Assembly (NCBI GenBank): GCA_039545275.1
Contig: BCHS01000002.1
Span: 1,488,001 to 1,552,000, forward strand
DNA: 64,000 nt
Direction: 5' to 3'
Source: Pseudomicrostroma phylloplanum
Taxonomy: Eukaryota; Basidiomycota; Exobasidiomycetes; Microstromatales
Below, in pieces: positions 33,947 through 45,500 of this stretch. A model generated the notes under the pieces. It saw only the letters and a list, made by a program, of their open reading frames with translations, searched no databases and was not told the DNA's origin. Position 1 is the first letter of the stretch. Each line of letters starts with the position of its first letter. A program made the translations under genes and the position numbers.

Positions 33947-35630
33947 ATGCCAGAAGCATCTGCAGCAACAGGAGAGCCGAGCTCAGGATCGAGGAAGAGG
34001 CCGAGGAAGGTGAGTGCGGCGCGCGATGCTAGGCGAGCAGACTGAAGTACTCGGCTCACTCTCCTCCCGTCCTATGCAGCGGGCGAGAAAGTCAAAGTCC
34101 AAGGCTGAAGGTCATGCGGCAGATGGTAGCGAAGGCGAGCAGGAGCAGACAGGGACACATGAGGGCGAGGCAGAAGCAGGCCCCTCTGCCCCAGCCTCGA
34201 AGCCTGATCCACTCCCTTGGCAAGCATCAGTGGCCGCATCCTCCTCCAAAGCAACTAAGTCTCCCGCGATCCCTGCCCCGGTAGCTCCTGCCATCCTCTC
34301 GTCAAACCCTCATAAGCCCTCGGTCCTACCTAGACCGTCCATCTATGGACCGCGCAAGTATACGCTCTCCGTAGCTCTCCCATCAAGTATAGTCCTCAAT
34401 GCGCAGACGATGGAGCTCAAGACCCGGCTGGTAGGGTCCATTGCTCGGATATGCGCTGTATTCAACGTCGACGAGATCATCGTCTTCAACGAAGGGCTAG
34501 AGCAACAATCTGGGCCTTCATACGAGGCGCAAGGGTCGTACGGTGGAGGAGCAGGAGGCGACCGCGAGGCATTCGATCCGGACTCATTCACCGCAATGAT
34601 CCTCCAGTACCTCGAGACGCCCCAGTACCTCCGCAAGCAGCTCTTCCCCATGCACCCCAACCTGCGTCTTGCCGGTCTGCTCCCACCCCTCGACTGCCCG
34701 CATCATTTGCGCTTCGAAGAAGAGTCTCCCTACAGGGAGGGAATCGTTGTAGAGGAGCCTCACTATACTTCTCACAGGGTCAATGAGAGCGGGAATACCG
34801 TCTGGGTCAATGTCGGCTCGAGGGAGGCGATGCAGTGCCGAGTCGCTGGCGGGGCAAAGGCGGTCCTACCTCCGAGCGGGGCAAGGGTGACGGTAGAGAT
34901 GCCCAAGAGCGGCAGAGGGATGGGTGAGTAGAAGCATGAGCTTGGAGCAGGACCGAGAGACATATCCTCTGACCTCAGTATAATCACTGCCCCCCCTGCC
35001 CCCCTCCCTTCAATAGGCACGCTCGTCTCCCCACGTACCCCCGTGCAAAGCTCCGGCCTCTACTGGGGCTACTCGGTCCGTCTCGCCTCTTCACTCTCCC
35101 AAGTCTTCACATCTTGTCCCTTCTCTTCCCCTCCCACACACACATCGGGGGAGTCGGACCAGCCAGCAGAATACGACCTAGTGATCGGCACAGCAGAGCG
35201 CGGCGACTCGCTCACGGACCTTCTCTACGCAACACAGACGGGGAGCTCTATCCCTTCGTCGAAACCTGCCGCTACCGCTGCCGCTGGTGGGAGCGAAGTC
35301 GTCCCTCTACCGGCAGGTGGGTTCAATCACGCTCTGCTCCTCTTTGGTGGTCTCTCGGGCTTAGAGGTGGCTATTGAGCGCGATGAGGGTATTCCGCTGG
35401 GACTGGAGGACGCGAGAGAGCTGTGTGACTATTGGGTCGATGCGGTTGAGGGGCAGGGCAGTAGGACGGTTCGCACCGAGGTGAGTACGAGAGGTGAGAG
35501 GAGACACGGAAAGCAGAGGGGAGCTGATAAGTGCATGGCTGTGTCCTCGTATCTTTGTCCGCGGTAGGAAGCGATTACCATCACCCTCGCCAGACTCAAG
35601 ACGACCTTCGAGCAGCTGGGCCGACGATAA
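33947..35630 (+). CDS. SPOUT1: SPOUT1-type RNA methyltransferase (C9orf114/CENP-32 family)
   Basis: Four exons (33947-34009, 34080-34923, 35017-35480, 35568-35630), 477 residues. SPOUT-fold, knotted SAM-dependent methyltransferase of the DUF171 family. Seen: a basic, disordered N-terminus (RKRPRK, RARKSKSK), then RKYTLSVALPSSIVLNAQ, ICAVFNVDEIIVFNE, the insert ILQYLETPQYLRKQLFPMHP, an OB-fold-like middle part, and the SAM knot LLLFGGLSGLEVAIERDE with the closing GQGSRTVRTEEAITITLARL. The human member localises to spindles and modifies RNA; the fungal target is not known. The final 63-base exon is needed to complete the conserved C-terminal helix. Tail-to-tail with the DHODH gene, gap 112 bases. 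Confidence 0.88.
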
Positions 35631-35742
35631 GCCAGAAGCGGCGGGACCTCGTCGGACTGCAACTGTTCAATGCAATTTGCTATTCTATACTCCTTGTTTT
35701 TGCACAAACAGACGAGGATCGGCCCGGGCTCTCGTCGCGCAC

Positions 35743-38290
35743 TCAGACCCTCCTCCCCTTGTCCACACCAGCCCACTGCTTCCACTCTTCGACCTTATTT
35801 TCCACTGCCCCCTTTGCCTTTTCTCCCGCCGACTGCGAGCTAGAGCTACCAGGAGCAGCTCCCTTGATAGGTTGCACAGTGACCTGCAGCGGCTTCCCTC
35901 CCTCATTGACAAAGACTACGCTCTTCTCCTCTTGCCTACCGCGCGTCTCCGTAGGACTCGTGGTGCCTTCGGAGCCTTGTAGGACCGATACGGGTGGGGC
36001 GGGACTGGCGTCGAGGGGGCTGACTTGGGCGGATTGTTGCCTCATGCTGGAGATCTTTTCCGAGAGGGAGTCGTCTGGATTGCTTGAGGAGGATTTCGAT
36101 GAGGAGGCGCGGGAAGGCTCGTCGAGGCCGAGCGCTTTACGGGTGGAGCTCAGCAGCGAGTTGTACTCCTCGTCCTTCTCCTCTGGAAACCAGACGTCGC
36201 CGAGTCCAACACCAGCGCCAGTGACGGGGGCAGAGGAAGGGGAAGCCTTCTCGCTGCTATCGCTGCGACTGCCACCGAGGGACTGCTTGAGCTGCTCCAG
36301 CTCCTTCTTGACCTCGCTACCGCTCTGACTGAAGGTCCGGGCGTCGGCCTGTTTCCTCTCCTCCTCGGCAGCAGCAAGGGAAGTCTTGACATCCCTCGCT
36401 AGCAACTTCCAAGTCGTGCTCTTACCTCCGTCCTTCTCAACTCCCTTTGCTCCATCCGAGAAGGATGTCGGGCTGGAGGCTGAGGCCAGAAGCGACCTCA
36501 GCTCCTCCTTCCACCTCGAGATCATTCCCACGCCCTGCCATCCAAAGGCAGTATAGACCTGAATAGCGCTGGCTCCATCTCTGCTCGCTTGCAACACGTC
36601 CTCAGGCGTCGAGATTCCACCAGCTGCAATCNCCTCCNCCCCGCCGCTCCTCAGCCTTCCAGCAATCCTTTGCAGCGCTTTGCGGGCAATGGGCCTCAGA
36701 GGCGGGCCCGAGAGACCGCCGGTCTCCTGAAGGGTAGCCAGCTCGCCTTGCGGAAGTGTGGCGGCTAGGGAGGCGGGCCGCTGAACTGTAGTGTTGGAGA
36801 TGATCACTCCATCGATTCCTGATGACAGAACTGTGGAGGCCACCGCGTCCAGCTCGCCCTCGGAGAGATCAGGGGAGATCTTGACGACTAGAGGCACTTG
36901 CTTGCCCTTTTCGCCGTCCTTGGTCTGACGATGTGGTAGCTCATTCCTTGCCTTCACCACCTCCTTGAGCAGCCTCTTCAGTGCGTCTCGCTTCTGCAGA
37001 TCCCTCAGGCCAGGAGTGTTGGGCGACGAGACGTTGATGACCAGCATGTCGGCTAGCGGTCCGAAGCGCTCTACTCCTTTCACAAAGTCGGAGGCGTCAG
37101 ATTCGGCAGATGTCTTGTTCTTGCCCAAGTTGATCGACAACATGTGTCCTGGACGCAGGGAACGAGGCAGTCCGATGTGGTCAAGCAACCGAGCGACAAG
37201 AGCAGGGTCCTGCGCTACCTTTGTTGCGGCTTGGTGAACGGCCTCGTGCCTCGTCAGCCGTGGGTCAACGTCCGGGCTTCGCAAGTCTGGAAGGAACTCG
37301 GCGGGGATCAGTTCGGGGTGAAGGATGAGGTGATCCCTCACTCGTGCGAGCAGTCGGCCAAGTACGACTTTGTGTCCATCCGAGTTGAAGCCGTATCGGT
37401 TGATGCTAGCCGATTGCGAGGGCAGGCGGAAGTAGCGAGGCTTTGGATTACCAGGCTGGTTGAGGGCAAGGCCGTGAGGGAGCCGAGGTTAGTATTGCAG
37501 TCGCAAGTCTCCGATCTCTCCTCAACGAAGACTCACCTGTGGCTCGGGGGTGACGCTGCCCACTTCCACGAGTCCAAAGCCTAGATCGAAGAGACCATCA
37601 ATGGCCTCTGCTTGCTTGTCAAATCCTGCTGCGAGACCGATGGGGTTGACAAGGGGCTGACCAAAGAGCTGTATATGAGGTTAGGGAGCAAAGCAGCGAA
37701 CGAGGAGCTAGTCAGCATCGTGAGCAAGCCCAAGCTGGATGTCAAGGAAGCCGACTGACCTCTGTTGCTAGCGACTCGTCATCTCCGGTATAGTCCTTTG
37801 GCGCAAGTCCGCTCTTGAGTAGCTGAATTGCCAACTTTTGACCTTCCTCTGCATCGACGAATGAGTGCAGGAAGGGCATGGCGACCCATCTGTGAATGGC
37901 TGAGCGGGAGTCGAGGTAGTAGGTGACGAGGAACGTCCCGCCGAAGAGGAAGAGGGAGTATGATACCACTTTGCCGAAGAAGCCGGAGCCAGAGGGCTTG
38001 GGGCGACGGGGTGAGGGTACGACTTGGGGTGTGGGAGGCGCTACTGAAGGTACAGCGGGCGAGCTCTTCGGTAGCGCTGCCTGGGGAGCAGCGCTCAGTG
38101 GGCTGGCTGATGGTACGTTCTGCACCGGCGTGGGTTGCGGCATGCCGCCTGTGCTGGACGTAGTGGCATGGCGTACGCTGAGAGAAGGGGGAGAGCGGAG
38201 GAGGGTATGACGCTGTTGCTGCTGGGCGGCGGTGAGAATGCGCCGCTGGACGGCTGCGCGTACGACGGAGTGAGCCGCAGACGATGCCAT
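35743..38290 (-). CDS. DHODH: Dihydroorotate dehydrogenase, class 2, mitochondrial, with C-terminal extension
   Basis: Three exons on the minus strand (38290-37760, 37668-37537, 37455-35743), 791 residues. FMN enzyme of the mitochondrial inner membrane; oxidises dihydroorotate to orotate and passes electrons to ubiquinone, the fourth step of UMP synthesis. Seen: a basic N-terminal presequence (VVRAAVQRR), a membrane segment [20 protein letters not shown], quinone-site helices, FMN block [41 protein letters not shown] with the catalytic Ser, VKISPDLSE, and [20 protein letters not shown]. Two ambiguous bases (36632, 36638) lie just before IAAGGI and leave two codons unread. After the barrel there are about 245 further charged, Ser-rich residues, so it is far longer than typical 400-450-residue members. 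Confidence 0.94.
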
Positions 38291-38713
38291 GTCACCTGGA
38301 GGTGTGGAGCGAGCAGAGTGAGGACTCGGAAGGGAGAGGCTGCGAGTAGCCGTGGTATCGATGGGCAGCAGTAAGACGAGGATGGTATGAGATGCCCGCG
38401 TTGGTGGTGTGCCTCCGCCTCGCCCGGTCCCTGGCTGGCTGCTGCTTCTGCTTCCCGACTTCTTCCTCCCACGCGGAGAGGCGAGGCGGAGATTGAATTG
38501 CCCATTGCCTTTTGCCCCGGCGTGTGAGGAGCACGAGCCGCCGCCGGGGGAGGAGGGCGAAGGCTGCTGCTTGGCTTCCTCCGGTCCTTCTCACGCCAAC
38601 GTCGTCCGCTGCTACTGCTGCTTAGATCCCACAGTCGCCAGCCTCGTGACAGCTGCTTCCTACCCAAACCACCCCCTCTACTCCTCCACCTCCTTTGGCC
38701 GTGTCGCTTGGCG
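38291..38713. promoter_or_regulatory. Divergent promoter spacer, DHODH / C1-THF synthase
   Basis: 423 bases between start codons of two nucleotide-synthesis genes: pyrimidine (DHODH) and one-carbon supply for purine and thymidylate (C1-THF synthase). GC-rich, no TATA box; pyrimidine-rich next to the plus-strand start. The pairing would allow joint control, which is inference. Confidence 0.5.
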
Positions 38714-41700
38714 ATGCCACTGAAGCCCACCACCAATTCAGTCGCACATTTCCATCTTCGCACCAGAGCCATCCGCCAACCCTTGCGCCTACTCTCCACA
38801 CAAACTGCCTCGTACACCCGAGCCTCTAGTCCTCTGCAAAGGCTCCGACCATCTGCAGGCGCATCTTCCTACCTTGCCTCCCGTCACCTATTCACATCGT
38901 CCAAGATGTCTGCTGCCGCCGCCGTTGACAGTCTCCCCGGTAAGCAGGCCGCACCGGGTCAGGCCAAGATCATCGATGGTACCGCATTGGCAAAGTGAGT
39001 CCGCCCGGGGCGAAGGGAGACAGCGCTCCTTTCATGACCTCCTCGCCTGACTTTAGATCTGACGTATCCTCATGCTGCACTCAGGTCTGTCCGCGCTTCT
39101 GTGGCAGAACGTATCGCCGAAATCAAGAAGACGAACCCTTCTTTCCAGCCTCACCTGGTCATCGTACAGGTCGGCGAGGACTCCGCCTCGTCCACCTACA
39201 TTCGCATGAAGCGACTGGCTGCCGAGGAGTGTGGCATGAAGTTCACCCACACTCACCTCCCACCTGGAGCCTCCGAGGTAGACATCGTCAAGAGAGTCTC
39301 CGACCTCAACGAGGACCCCGCCGTCGATGGTGTCTTGGTCCAGCTTCCTCTCGGTGACCACATCGACAACGAGGCGGAACGAAGGGTGACAGAGGCCGTC
39401 AGCCCTGCAAAGGACGTCGATGGCTTCCATGCCCTCAACATCGGCCACCTATCTTCCAAGGCCTGCAACCCCCTGTTCTTCCCCTGCACCCCTGCCGGTT
39501 GTATCCGGCTACTTGAGGAGGCGGGTCTTAATGACCTCTCCGGCCTCCGCGCGACTGTCATCGGACGTAGCGACATCGTCGGCAACCCAGTCATGTCTCT
39601 GTTGCGATCCAAGAACTGCACCGTCACTCAGGTCCACTCTCGCACCAAGGACCTGCCCTCTCACCTCAAAGATGCTGACATCGTCGTGGCTGCGATGGGC
39701 AAGGCTCACTTTGTCAAGGGAGAGTGGCTCAAGCCCGGCGTCATCGTCATCGACGTGGGTACCAACTACATCCCGGACTCGTCGAAGAAGTCCGGTCAGC
39801 GTCTGGTAGGAGACGTCGACGCCGAGTCCGCCTCCAAGGTCGCATCCGCCATCACCCCTGTGCCAGGAGGTGTGGGACCGATGACCGTCGCTATGCTTAT
39901 GGAGAATGTTCTTCGCGGAGCCGAGAGCGCCTTGGCTGCACGCAAAGGAGGCAAGGGCAGGGGAGTTGCTTCTCTCAACCCCATCAAGCCTCTGGAGAAG
40001 GTGCCTGCCGACATCATCGTCGCCCGAAGCCAGAAGCCCAAGCCGATCTCGCTGCTCGCCAAGGAGATTGGCCTCGTGCCCTCCGAGTTGGAGCCATACG
40101 GAGACGTCAAGGCCAAGGTCTCGCTTGACGTGCTCAAGCGTCTGGCTCACCGAAGGGATGGAAAGTACATCGTCGTTGCTGGTATCACCCCCACTCCTCT
40201 GGGAGAGGGCAAGTCTACCACGACAATCGGTCTCGCTCAGGCCCTGGGCGCTCATCTCAACAAGCCTTGCTTTGCCAATGTGCGTCAGCCTTCTCAGGGA
40301 CCTACTTTCGGTATCAAGGGAGGAGCTGCCGGAGGCGGTTACTCTCAAGTCATCCCGATGGAGGAGTTTAACTTGCACTTGACTGGTGACAACCACGCCG
40401 TGCAGGCTGCCAACAACTTGCTCGCTGCTGCCCTGGATGCCCGCATGTTCCACGAAGCCACACAGAAGGATGGCCCTCTGTTCGACCGTCTGTGCCCCAA
40501 GAAGAAGGGTGTCCGTACCTTTGCTCCTGTCATGTTCCGACGTCTCAAGAAGCTGGGCATCGACAAGACGAACCCAGACGACCTCACCGACGAGGAGAAG
40601 TCCAAATTCGCACGTCTGGACATCGACCCTGAGACGGTCACTTGGAACCGAGTCACGGACACCAACGACCGATACCTGCGAGAGATCACCATTGGTCAGG
40701 CCCCCACTGAGAAGGGCCTGAGCAGGAAGACTGCCTTTGACATTGCTGTTGCCTCCGAGTGTATGGCTGTCCTGGCCTTGGCCAAGGACCTCAAGGACAT
40801 GAGGGAGCGTCTTGGAAGGATGGTCGTCGGAACCAGCAGGGCCGGTGACCCGGTCACTGCTGATGACCTCGGTGTTGGTGGAGCTCTGGCCGTCCTGATG
40901 AAGGATGCTATCAAGCCCAACTTGATGCAGACCATCGAAGGAACCCCCGTCTTCGTCCACGCCGGTCCCTTTGCCAACATCGCCCACGGCAACTCTTCGA
41001 TTCTGGCCGACCGAATCGCCTTGAAGCTGGCCGGTCTCGAGGAGGGCGAGTCGGACGAGCAAGTAGGATACGTCATCACCGAAGCTGGATTCGGTGCCGA
41101 CATCGGTATGGAGAAGTTCTGCAACATCAAGTGCCGCGAGAGTGGCCTGAAGCCCGACGCAGTGGTTCTGGTCGCCACGGTCCGAGCGCTGAAGACGCAC
41201 GGCGGTGGACCCGAGGTAACCCCCGGCAAGCCTCTTCACGAGACGTATTCGCAGGAGAATCTGGAGATCCTCGAGGCTGGAGCCAGGTCGAACCTGGTCA
41301 AGCACATCAGCAATGCCAAGAAGTTCGGCCTGAAGGTCATCGTGGCCATTAACAAATTCACCACCGACACGGATGCCGAGATGGAGCTGGTGCGCAAGGT
41401 TGCCCTCGAGTACGGAGCCGATGAGGCCGTCCCCGCCAACCACTGGGCTCTGGGAGGAGCCGGCGCCACTGATCTGGCGCAGGCGGTGATCCGTCAGTTG
41501 GAGGGAGCCGAATCGAACTTCAAGTTCCTCTACGACGTTAACCTTCCCCTGGTGGAGAAGATCAACATCATCGCAAAGGAGATGTACGGCGCCGCCGACG
41601 TCTCCTTTGAGCCAGCAGCGCAGAAGCAGCTCGAGACCTACACACGCCAGGGCTTTGGCCACTTGCCCATCTGCATGGCCAAGACGCCCCTGTCGCTCAG

Positions 41701-41890
41701 CCACGACCCTGCACTCAAGGGTGCACCTACTGGATTCACCGTCCCCATTCGAGAGGCACGACTGAGCGCCGGTGCAGGCTTCATCTACCCGCAAGTGGGA
41801 ACCATCTCGACGATGCCTGGACTGGGAACACGTCCTGGATTCTTCGAACACGACATCGATGAGGATGGAAACGTCGTTGGTCTCTCGTAG
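38714..41890 (+). CDS. ADE3: C1-tetrahydrofolate synthase, trifunctional
   Basis: Two exons (38714-38994 and 39085-41890), 1,028 residues. Methylenetetrahydrofolate dehydrogenase, methenyl-THF cyclohydrolase and formyl-THF synthetase in one chain; supplies 10-formyl-THF for purines and formyl-Met and methylene-THF for thymidylate. Seen: folD-type domain with STYIRMKRL (catalytic Tyr/Lys), [28 protein letters not shown] and [15 protein letters not shown]; synthetase domain with P-loop [19 protein letters not shown] and [20 protein letters not shown]. The first 64 residues contain no Asp or Glu but many Arg, Ser and Leu, as in a mitochondrial presequence; the next Met (38906, with A at -3) begins the usual cytosolic protein. 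The 830-residue minus frame over this exon is a shadow. Confidence 0.97.
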
Positions 41891-42273
41891 AGAGTAGAGA
41901 GGGGCGCGATCGCACTCCTCCCGACCTACCCTCTCGCCTCTCATCCATCTCACTTGCCTCTTCCCAAGACTCGTCATCTCTTCCGTGCCCGTACCCATCA
42001 TTCCCTAGGTCTGGCCCCTCAGCCCGAAAGGCCACCTAGCATTTCAACATGACCCATGACCCTTTCTTAGCCTTAGCCTCTTCCTCTTCCCCGCTTCATG
42101 TCCCCTTGTCTTGGATCCCTGTAGTACGTGTTACGTGTAGATCTCTCACAAACCAAAAACACCTTCTTTTTGCAATAAAATGCATTCAACATGAACATCA
42201 ACATGAGCATGAAGCACGAGGGGCGAAAGGGAAAAGCGGGTGGCCGAGTGCTAAGCTAAAGCGAGTGTATGGC
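41891..42273. other. Convergent spacer after C1-THF synthase
   Basis: 383 bases between two converging stops. Contains an AATAAA at 42175-42180, about 290 bases after the C1-THF synthase stop and suitable as its polyadenylation signal, followed by CATGAACATCAACATGAGCATGA repeats (about 42190-42213). No gene seen. Confidence 0.6.
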
Positions 42274-44589
42274 TCAGCGGCCGCTCTGCTCCCTCCTTGG
42301 CGAGCTCCGGGAGAGGGAGTGACGCGCCGTCTTCCTCGCCATGCCGTCACCGTCACCTTCACCGTCATCATCTCCGCCGCGGTCTGCGTCTCCTTCCTCG
42401 GAGGAATTGCCTTCCCGAGAAGAGGTGGACCGCTTCCCCGTGGAGGTCCTGCAGCGAGTTGCGGGAGAGTTGCAGGCATCCACAGAAGTGTACCTGGTAC
42501 TGCGGGCGTCTGCTCGTACTAGAGAGGTGGCGGAGCTGCGGTGCTGAAGTACTAGTCTGGTGGTGCCGACTTCAGAGTCCCGTCTGTAGGCAAGTGCTTC
42601 GTCTTGCGACATGGGCGAGGGGCCTTGCGAGGCGTGCTTGCTAGGGAGCGACTTGGGCTTGTGGAAATTGGATGGTCGTGCGTCGCCTTGCTCGATGTAC
42701 GAGGGATGTCGAAGTGCATCTGCCCAGACGCTTTCGCCGTGTTGTGCACCACTGTAAGATGTCCTGCTCCCAGTATGGAGCCCCTCAGATGCGTCACCTC
42801 CTGAGCGGCTGCCTTTTTCAGTTGATGACAGCGGCGACGTAGGAGAAGGCGGCAAGGACTTGTACGCGTTCCCAGCCTTGAGAACATCCAGGAGCAGGCT
42901 CTCCTGTTCGCGCTCATGCGGGACGCCTTCAGAGGGCAGCAAGTGGCCTATTTCAGTTTGGATCGTCGTCGTCGTCGATTTCAGGCTGCCTGGTCTTAAG
43001 TATATAGGGAAAAGCACGGGCATGAGTGTCGGCAGTAGACCCGATCTCCCGCTCAGGCCCTTCGAGATGCTCGCTACCTCTTCAGAGTGAGAGGAGGCGC
43101 CCATGGTGTGCGCACGGGAGCGTCGAGGTCCTCGCTCGGGCAGGGAGACGCGCTGCTCGACTCTTTGACGCCCGCGAACGTCAGCAGGGGCTTCGGGAGG
43201 AGAAGGCTCAGATGGAGCATTCGGCTGCGTCTGTACAGAGAGCTCGATGGCAGATGCAGCAGAGGGGGTTGAGGGAGTCAGGGGGCTGGGTGGGTACGGA
43301 GAGTCGCCTGATGACACGCTGGAAGCCTGTCCGCTCGAAGTAGGTGCAAGCCTTAGACCTCCGGCTCTAGAGGACACACTGAGATGTCTCCACTCGGCGT
43401 CGGCCTCGGCGTCAGTCAGAGTGCCAGCCCGTGAGAGGGCGCAATTGGTAACGACGGCCTCCTTTGACGATCTCGACGTCTCTTCGCTCTTTCGTGCGGC
43501 GCGCTCTGCGCAGGCCCATTCCGGAAGTCTTGGCACTGGCATGCTCTTCGTTGTCAGGCCACAGGACTCATGTTTGACGGCAGATGGAGAGGGAACATTG
43601 GGCATAGAGGGCCTTCGACGGTGCAGTCGAGTGCTCTTGGGAGAGCCTTCTTGCAGCGGCAGGCTAGTGGTGACGCAGTCGACGCCGCGAGTGACGTCCA
43701 CAGAGACCGTTTTTGAGCTTCGATGACTGAGAGCAGCTGGCTTTTTGAACCGACCTAGACTAGAGCTCCCCTCTCGCTTGCGGTACATCTCCTTGGTGTT
43801 GCGCTCTACCAGGGCCGGTGACATGACTGCTGGTACCGTGGGAGGAGGAGCAGGAACGACAACTGGGGTCGGAAATGCCTGAGCCGTTCCGCTTGGGGCA
43901 GCCCGAGGAGGTCTGCTACAGAGCCTGAGGAAAAGTGCATCAGCCCAGAGCTGACGATTCTGCAAGCTGAAGGAAGAGCTCGCTGACTCCTCGTCCCTCT
44001 TTCTGACGGCATTATCGAATTCGACAGCCAGAGCCGAGCGGAATGATCCCGAACTGCTGCTTCGGCGTCGTAGCGGCGGAGGTCGTTGGTGTTTTGGCGG
44101 GATGGAAGTAGAAGCGCCATTGCCATTGCCGTTTGCATTGTTCGGAAGCTTGGGCTGCTCTGGGAAGGGGAAGCCGAAGACGGTGGACGTGGCTGAGGGA
44201 GACAGCACCGGAGGAGTGCAAAGGGGCACTGGCACGAGAGCTGGGAGGGGAGGAGCATATCGAGGTGCATTGAGCTGTCGTGGAGCAGGGGCAAAGGGTG
44301 TACCGATCGAAGGGCGAGAAACGTGACCTCGAGCTGACGAAGGCGAGGCAGCTCTCGTCTTGATGGGCGATGGTTGAGCAGGAGCAGAGGTGCCGTCTGG
44401 TACGAGCAGCGCCGACGATCCGCCCCTACGATGGGTCTTGACCGAGGCAGGCGAGCTGCTGAAGAGAGATCGGCCTGAGTAGGAAGGAGGGGAGGAAAGT
44501 GAAAAGGTGTTTGACCGCAATCGACTCCTAGCCCGTGTTGACGGCTTCAATGGGGTCTGGGGCGCAGAGGGTAGCAAGGGCGCTGCCAT
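42274..44589 (-). CDS. Ser/Arg/Pro-rich disordered protein, function unknown
   Basis: Single-exon frame of 771 residues from ATG 44589. I do not recognise a family. It is mostly low complexity Ser, Pro, Arg and Ala with many SP/TP and RRxS sites, so a phosphoprotein of the cell cycle or cell wall type is conceivable but not shown. Two less biased islands stand out: LQNRQLWADALFLRLCSRPP near residues 208-227, and GLLPTLMPVLFPIYLRPGSL near residues 522-541, followed by a Thr-rich segment and EREQESLLLDVLKAGNAYKS near 565-584, which look helical and could be short binding motifs. The C-terminus is acidic (EEGDADRGGDDDGEGDGDG) and then basic. No signal peptide or membrane segment. Confidence 0.78.
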   Translation of the reverse strand: MAAPLLPSAPQTPLKPSTRARSRLRSNTFSLSSPPSYSGRSLFSSSPASVKTHRRGGSSALLVPDGTSAPAQPSPIKTRAASPSSARGHVSRPSIGTPFAPAPRQLNAPRYAPPLPALVPVPLCTPPVLSPSATSTVFGFPFPEQPKLPNNANGNGNGASTSIPPKHQRPPPLRRRSSSSGSFRSALAVEFDNAVRKRDEESASSSFSLQNRQLWADALFLRLCSRPPRAAPSGTAQAFPTPVVVPAPPPTVPAVMSPALVERNTKEMYRKREGSSSLGRFKKPAALSHRSSKTVSVDVTRGVDCVTTSLPLQEGSPKSTRLHRRRPSMPNVPSPSAVKHESCGLTTKSMPVPRLPEWACAERAARKSEETSRSSKEAVVTNCALSRAGTLTDAEADAEWRHLSVSSRAGGLRLAPTSSGQASSVSSGDSPYPPSPLTPSTPSAASAIELSVQTQPNAPSEPSPPEAPADVRGRQRVEQRVSLPERGPRRSRAHTMGASSHSEEVASISKGLSGRSGLLPTLMPVLFPIYLRPGSLKSTTTTIQTEIGHLLPSEGVPHEREQESLLLDVLKAGNAYKSLPPSPTSPLSSTEKGSRSGGDASEGLHTGSRTSYSGAQHGESVWADALRHPSYIEQGDARPSNFHKPKSLPSKHASQGPSPMSQDEALAYRRDSEVGTTRLVLQHRSSATSLVRADARSTRYTSVDACNSPATRCRTSTGKRSTSSREGNSSEEGDADRGGDDDGEGDGDGMARKTARHSLSRSSPRREQSGR

Positions 44590-45500
44590 GTGGGATTACT
44601 GTAGAGAGATACTGGAGCAAGGTGTTGGTGAACGAGTGTGGGTGGCAGCGCACGATAGAGCGCGTGGGGGCAAGCAGTCTGATGGGAAGAGTGATGGTCA
44701 GCTAGAGAGGTGAGAAAAGGCTAGTATGGGTAGGCCAAGGGGAACAGGGCTCTTGGACTGTGCAGAGTGTCTGCACTACCTCCAGGCGGGTGACTCCTCA
44801 GCGTGAGCGAGGATGTGCCAACAACCTCCATGCATCACCTGCCAAGTCGATCGCGAAGCGCAGGCAAACGGCACAAGAGAACCTCTGTCACTTGACGCGG
44901 CGATACGACCGAGCCCAGCACGCCTGTCTTGATCACACCTGTCTCCATGAGTCCTCAGGCCGTCAGTCACCGTATACAAGCGTCTAGTGGTGCGTCGAGC
45001 AGTCGGTAGCGGTAGTGTAGCTGACATCACTGTTGCCAGGAACGGTCTGCGTTCAGGTGTATTCGTAATTCACACGGCCTTCTCGCTTGCGTCTTCCTTC
45101 GTTGCTGTAGTTGGCTTGCTAATGGTACGGGCGTACGGCTCGCCTGGGTATCACGGCGTGAGTGGTGGGGGGGTGCCGAATCGAATGCCTGTGGAGGAGG
45201 CCGAGAGTGCGCGCGGTGTGCGCCCTGTGGCTCGGACACTTTGGTTAAATCCGTTCCGCTTCGACCGGTGATGCGGGGAAGAAAGTGTGACCCGGAGCGT
45301 GGAGGCTGAAAGGTGGCAGGAGGCGAGGCAGGCACCCAGCCACAGGCACAGGCACACACACGGCCACCCACCCCGGCAGACTCTTATACCATCATCCACA
45401 CTCCACCCATCCTTCCCCACCTCTTCCCACACTCGACCATACATCTGGTAAACCAACTTCGCCTCTCGTATACGCACATCACATACCCACATCATACATC
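44590..45500. promoter_or_regulatory. Divergent spacer upstream of malate synthase
   Basis: 0.9 kb between two divergent starts. The 200 bases before the malate synthase ATG are CA-rich and pyrimidine-rich (CACAGGCACAGGCACACACACGGCCACCC region, about 45340-45375), likely its leader. Malate synthase promoters are normally repressed by glucose and induced by acetate or fatty acids; no specific factor site was identified. No gene seen. Confidence 0.5.

Noticed and set aside
39509..42001. 830-codon open frame on the minus strand opposite C1-THF synthase
   Set aside because: It is the mirror of a strongly codon-biased gene on the other strand; it shows no protein features and its length follows from the bias.
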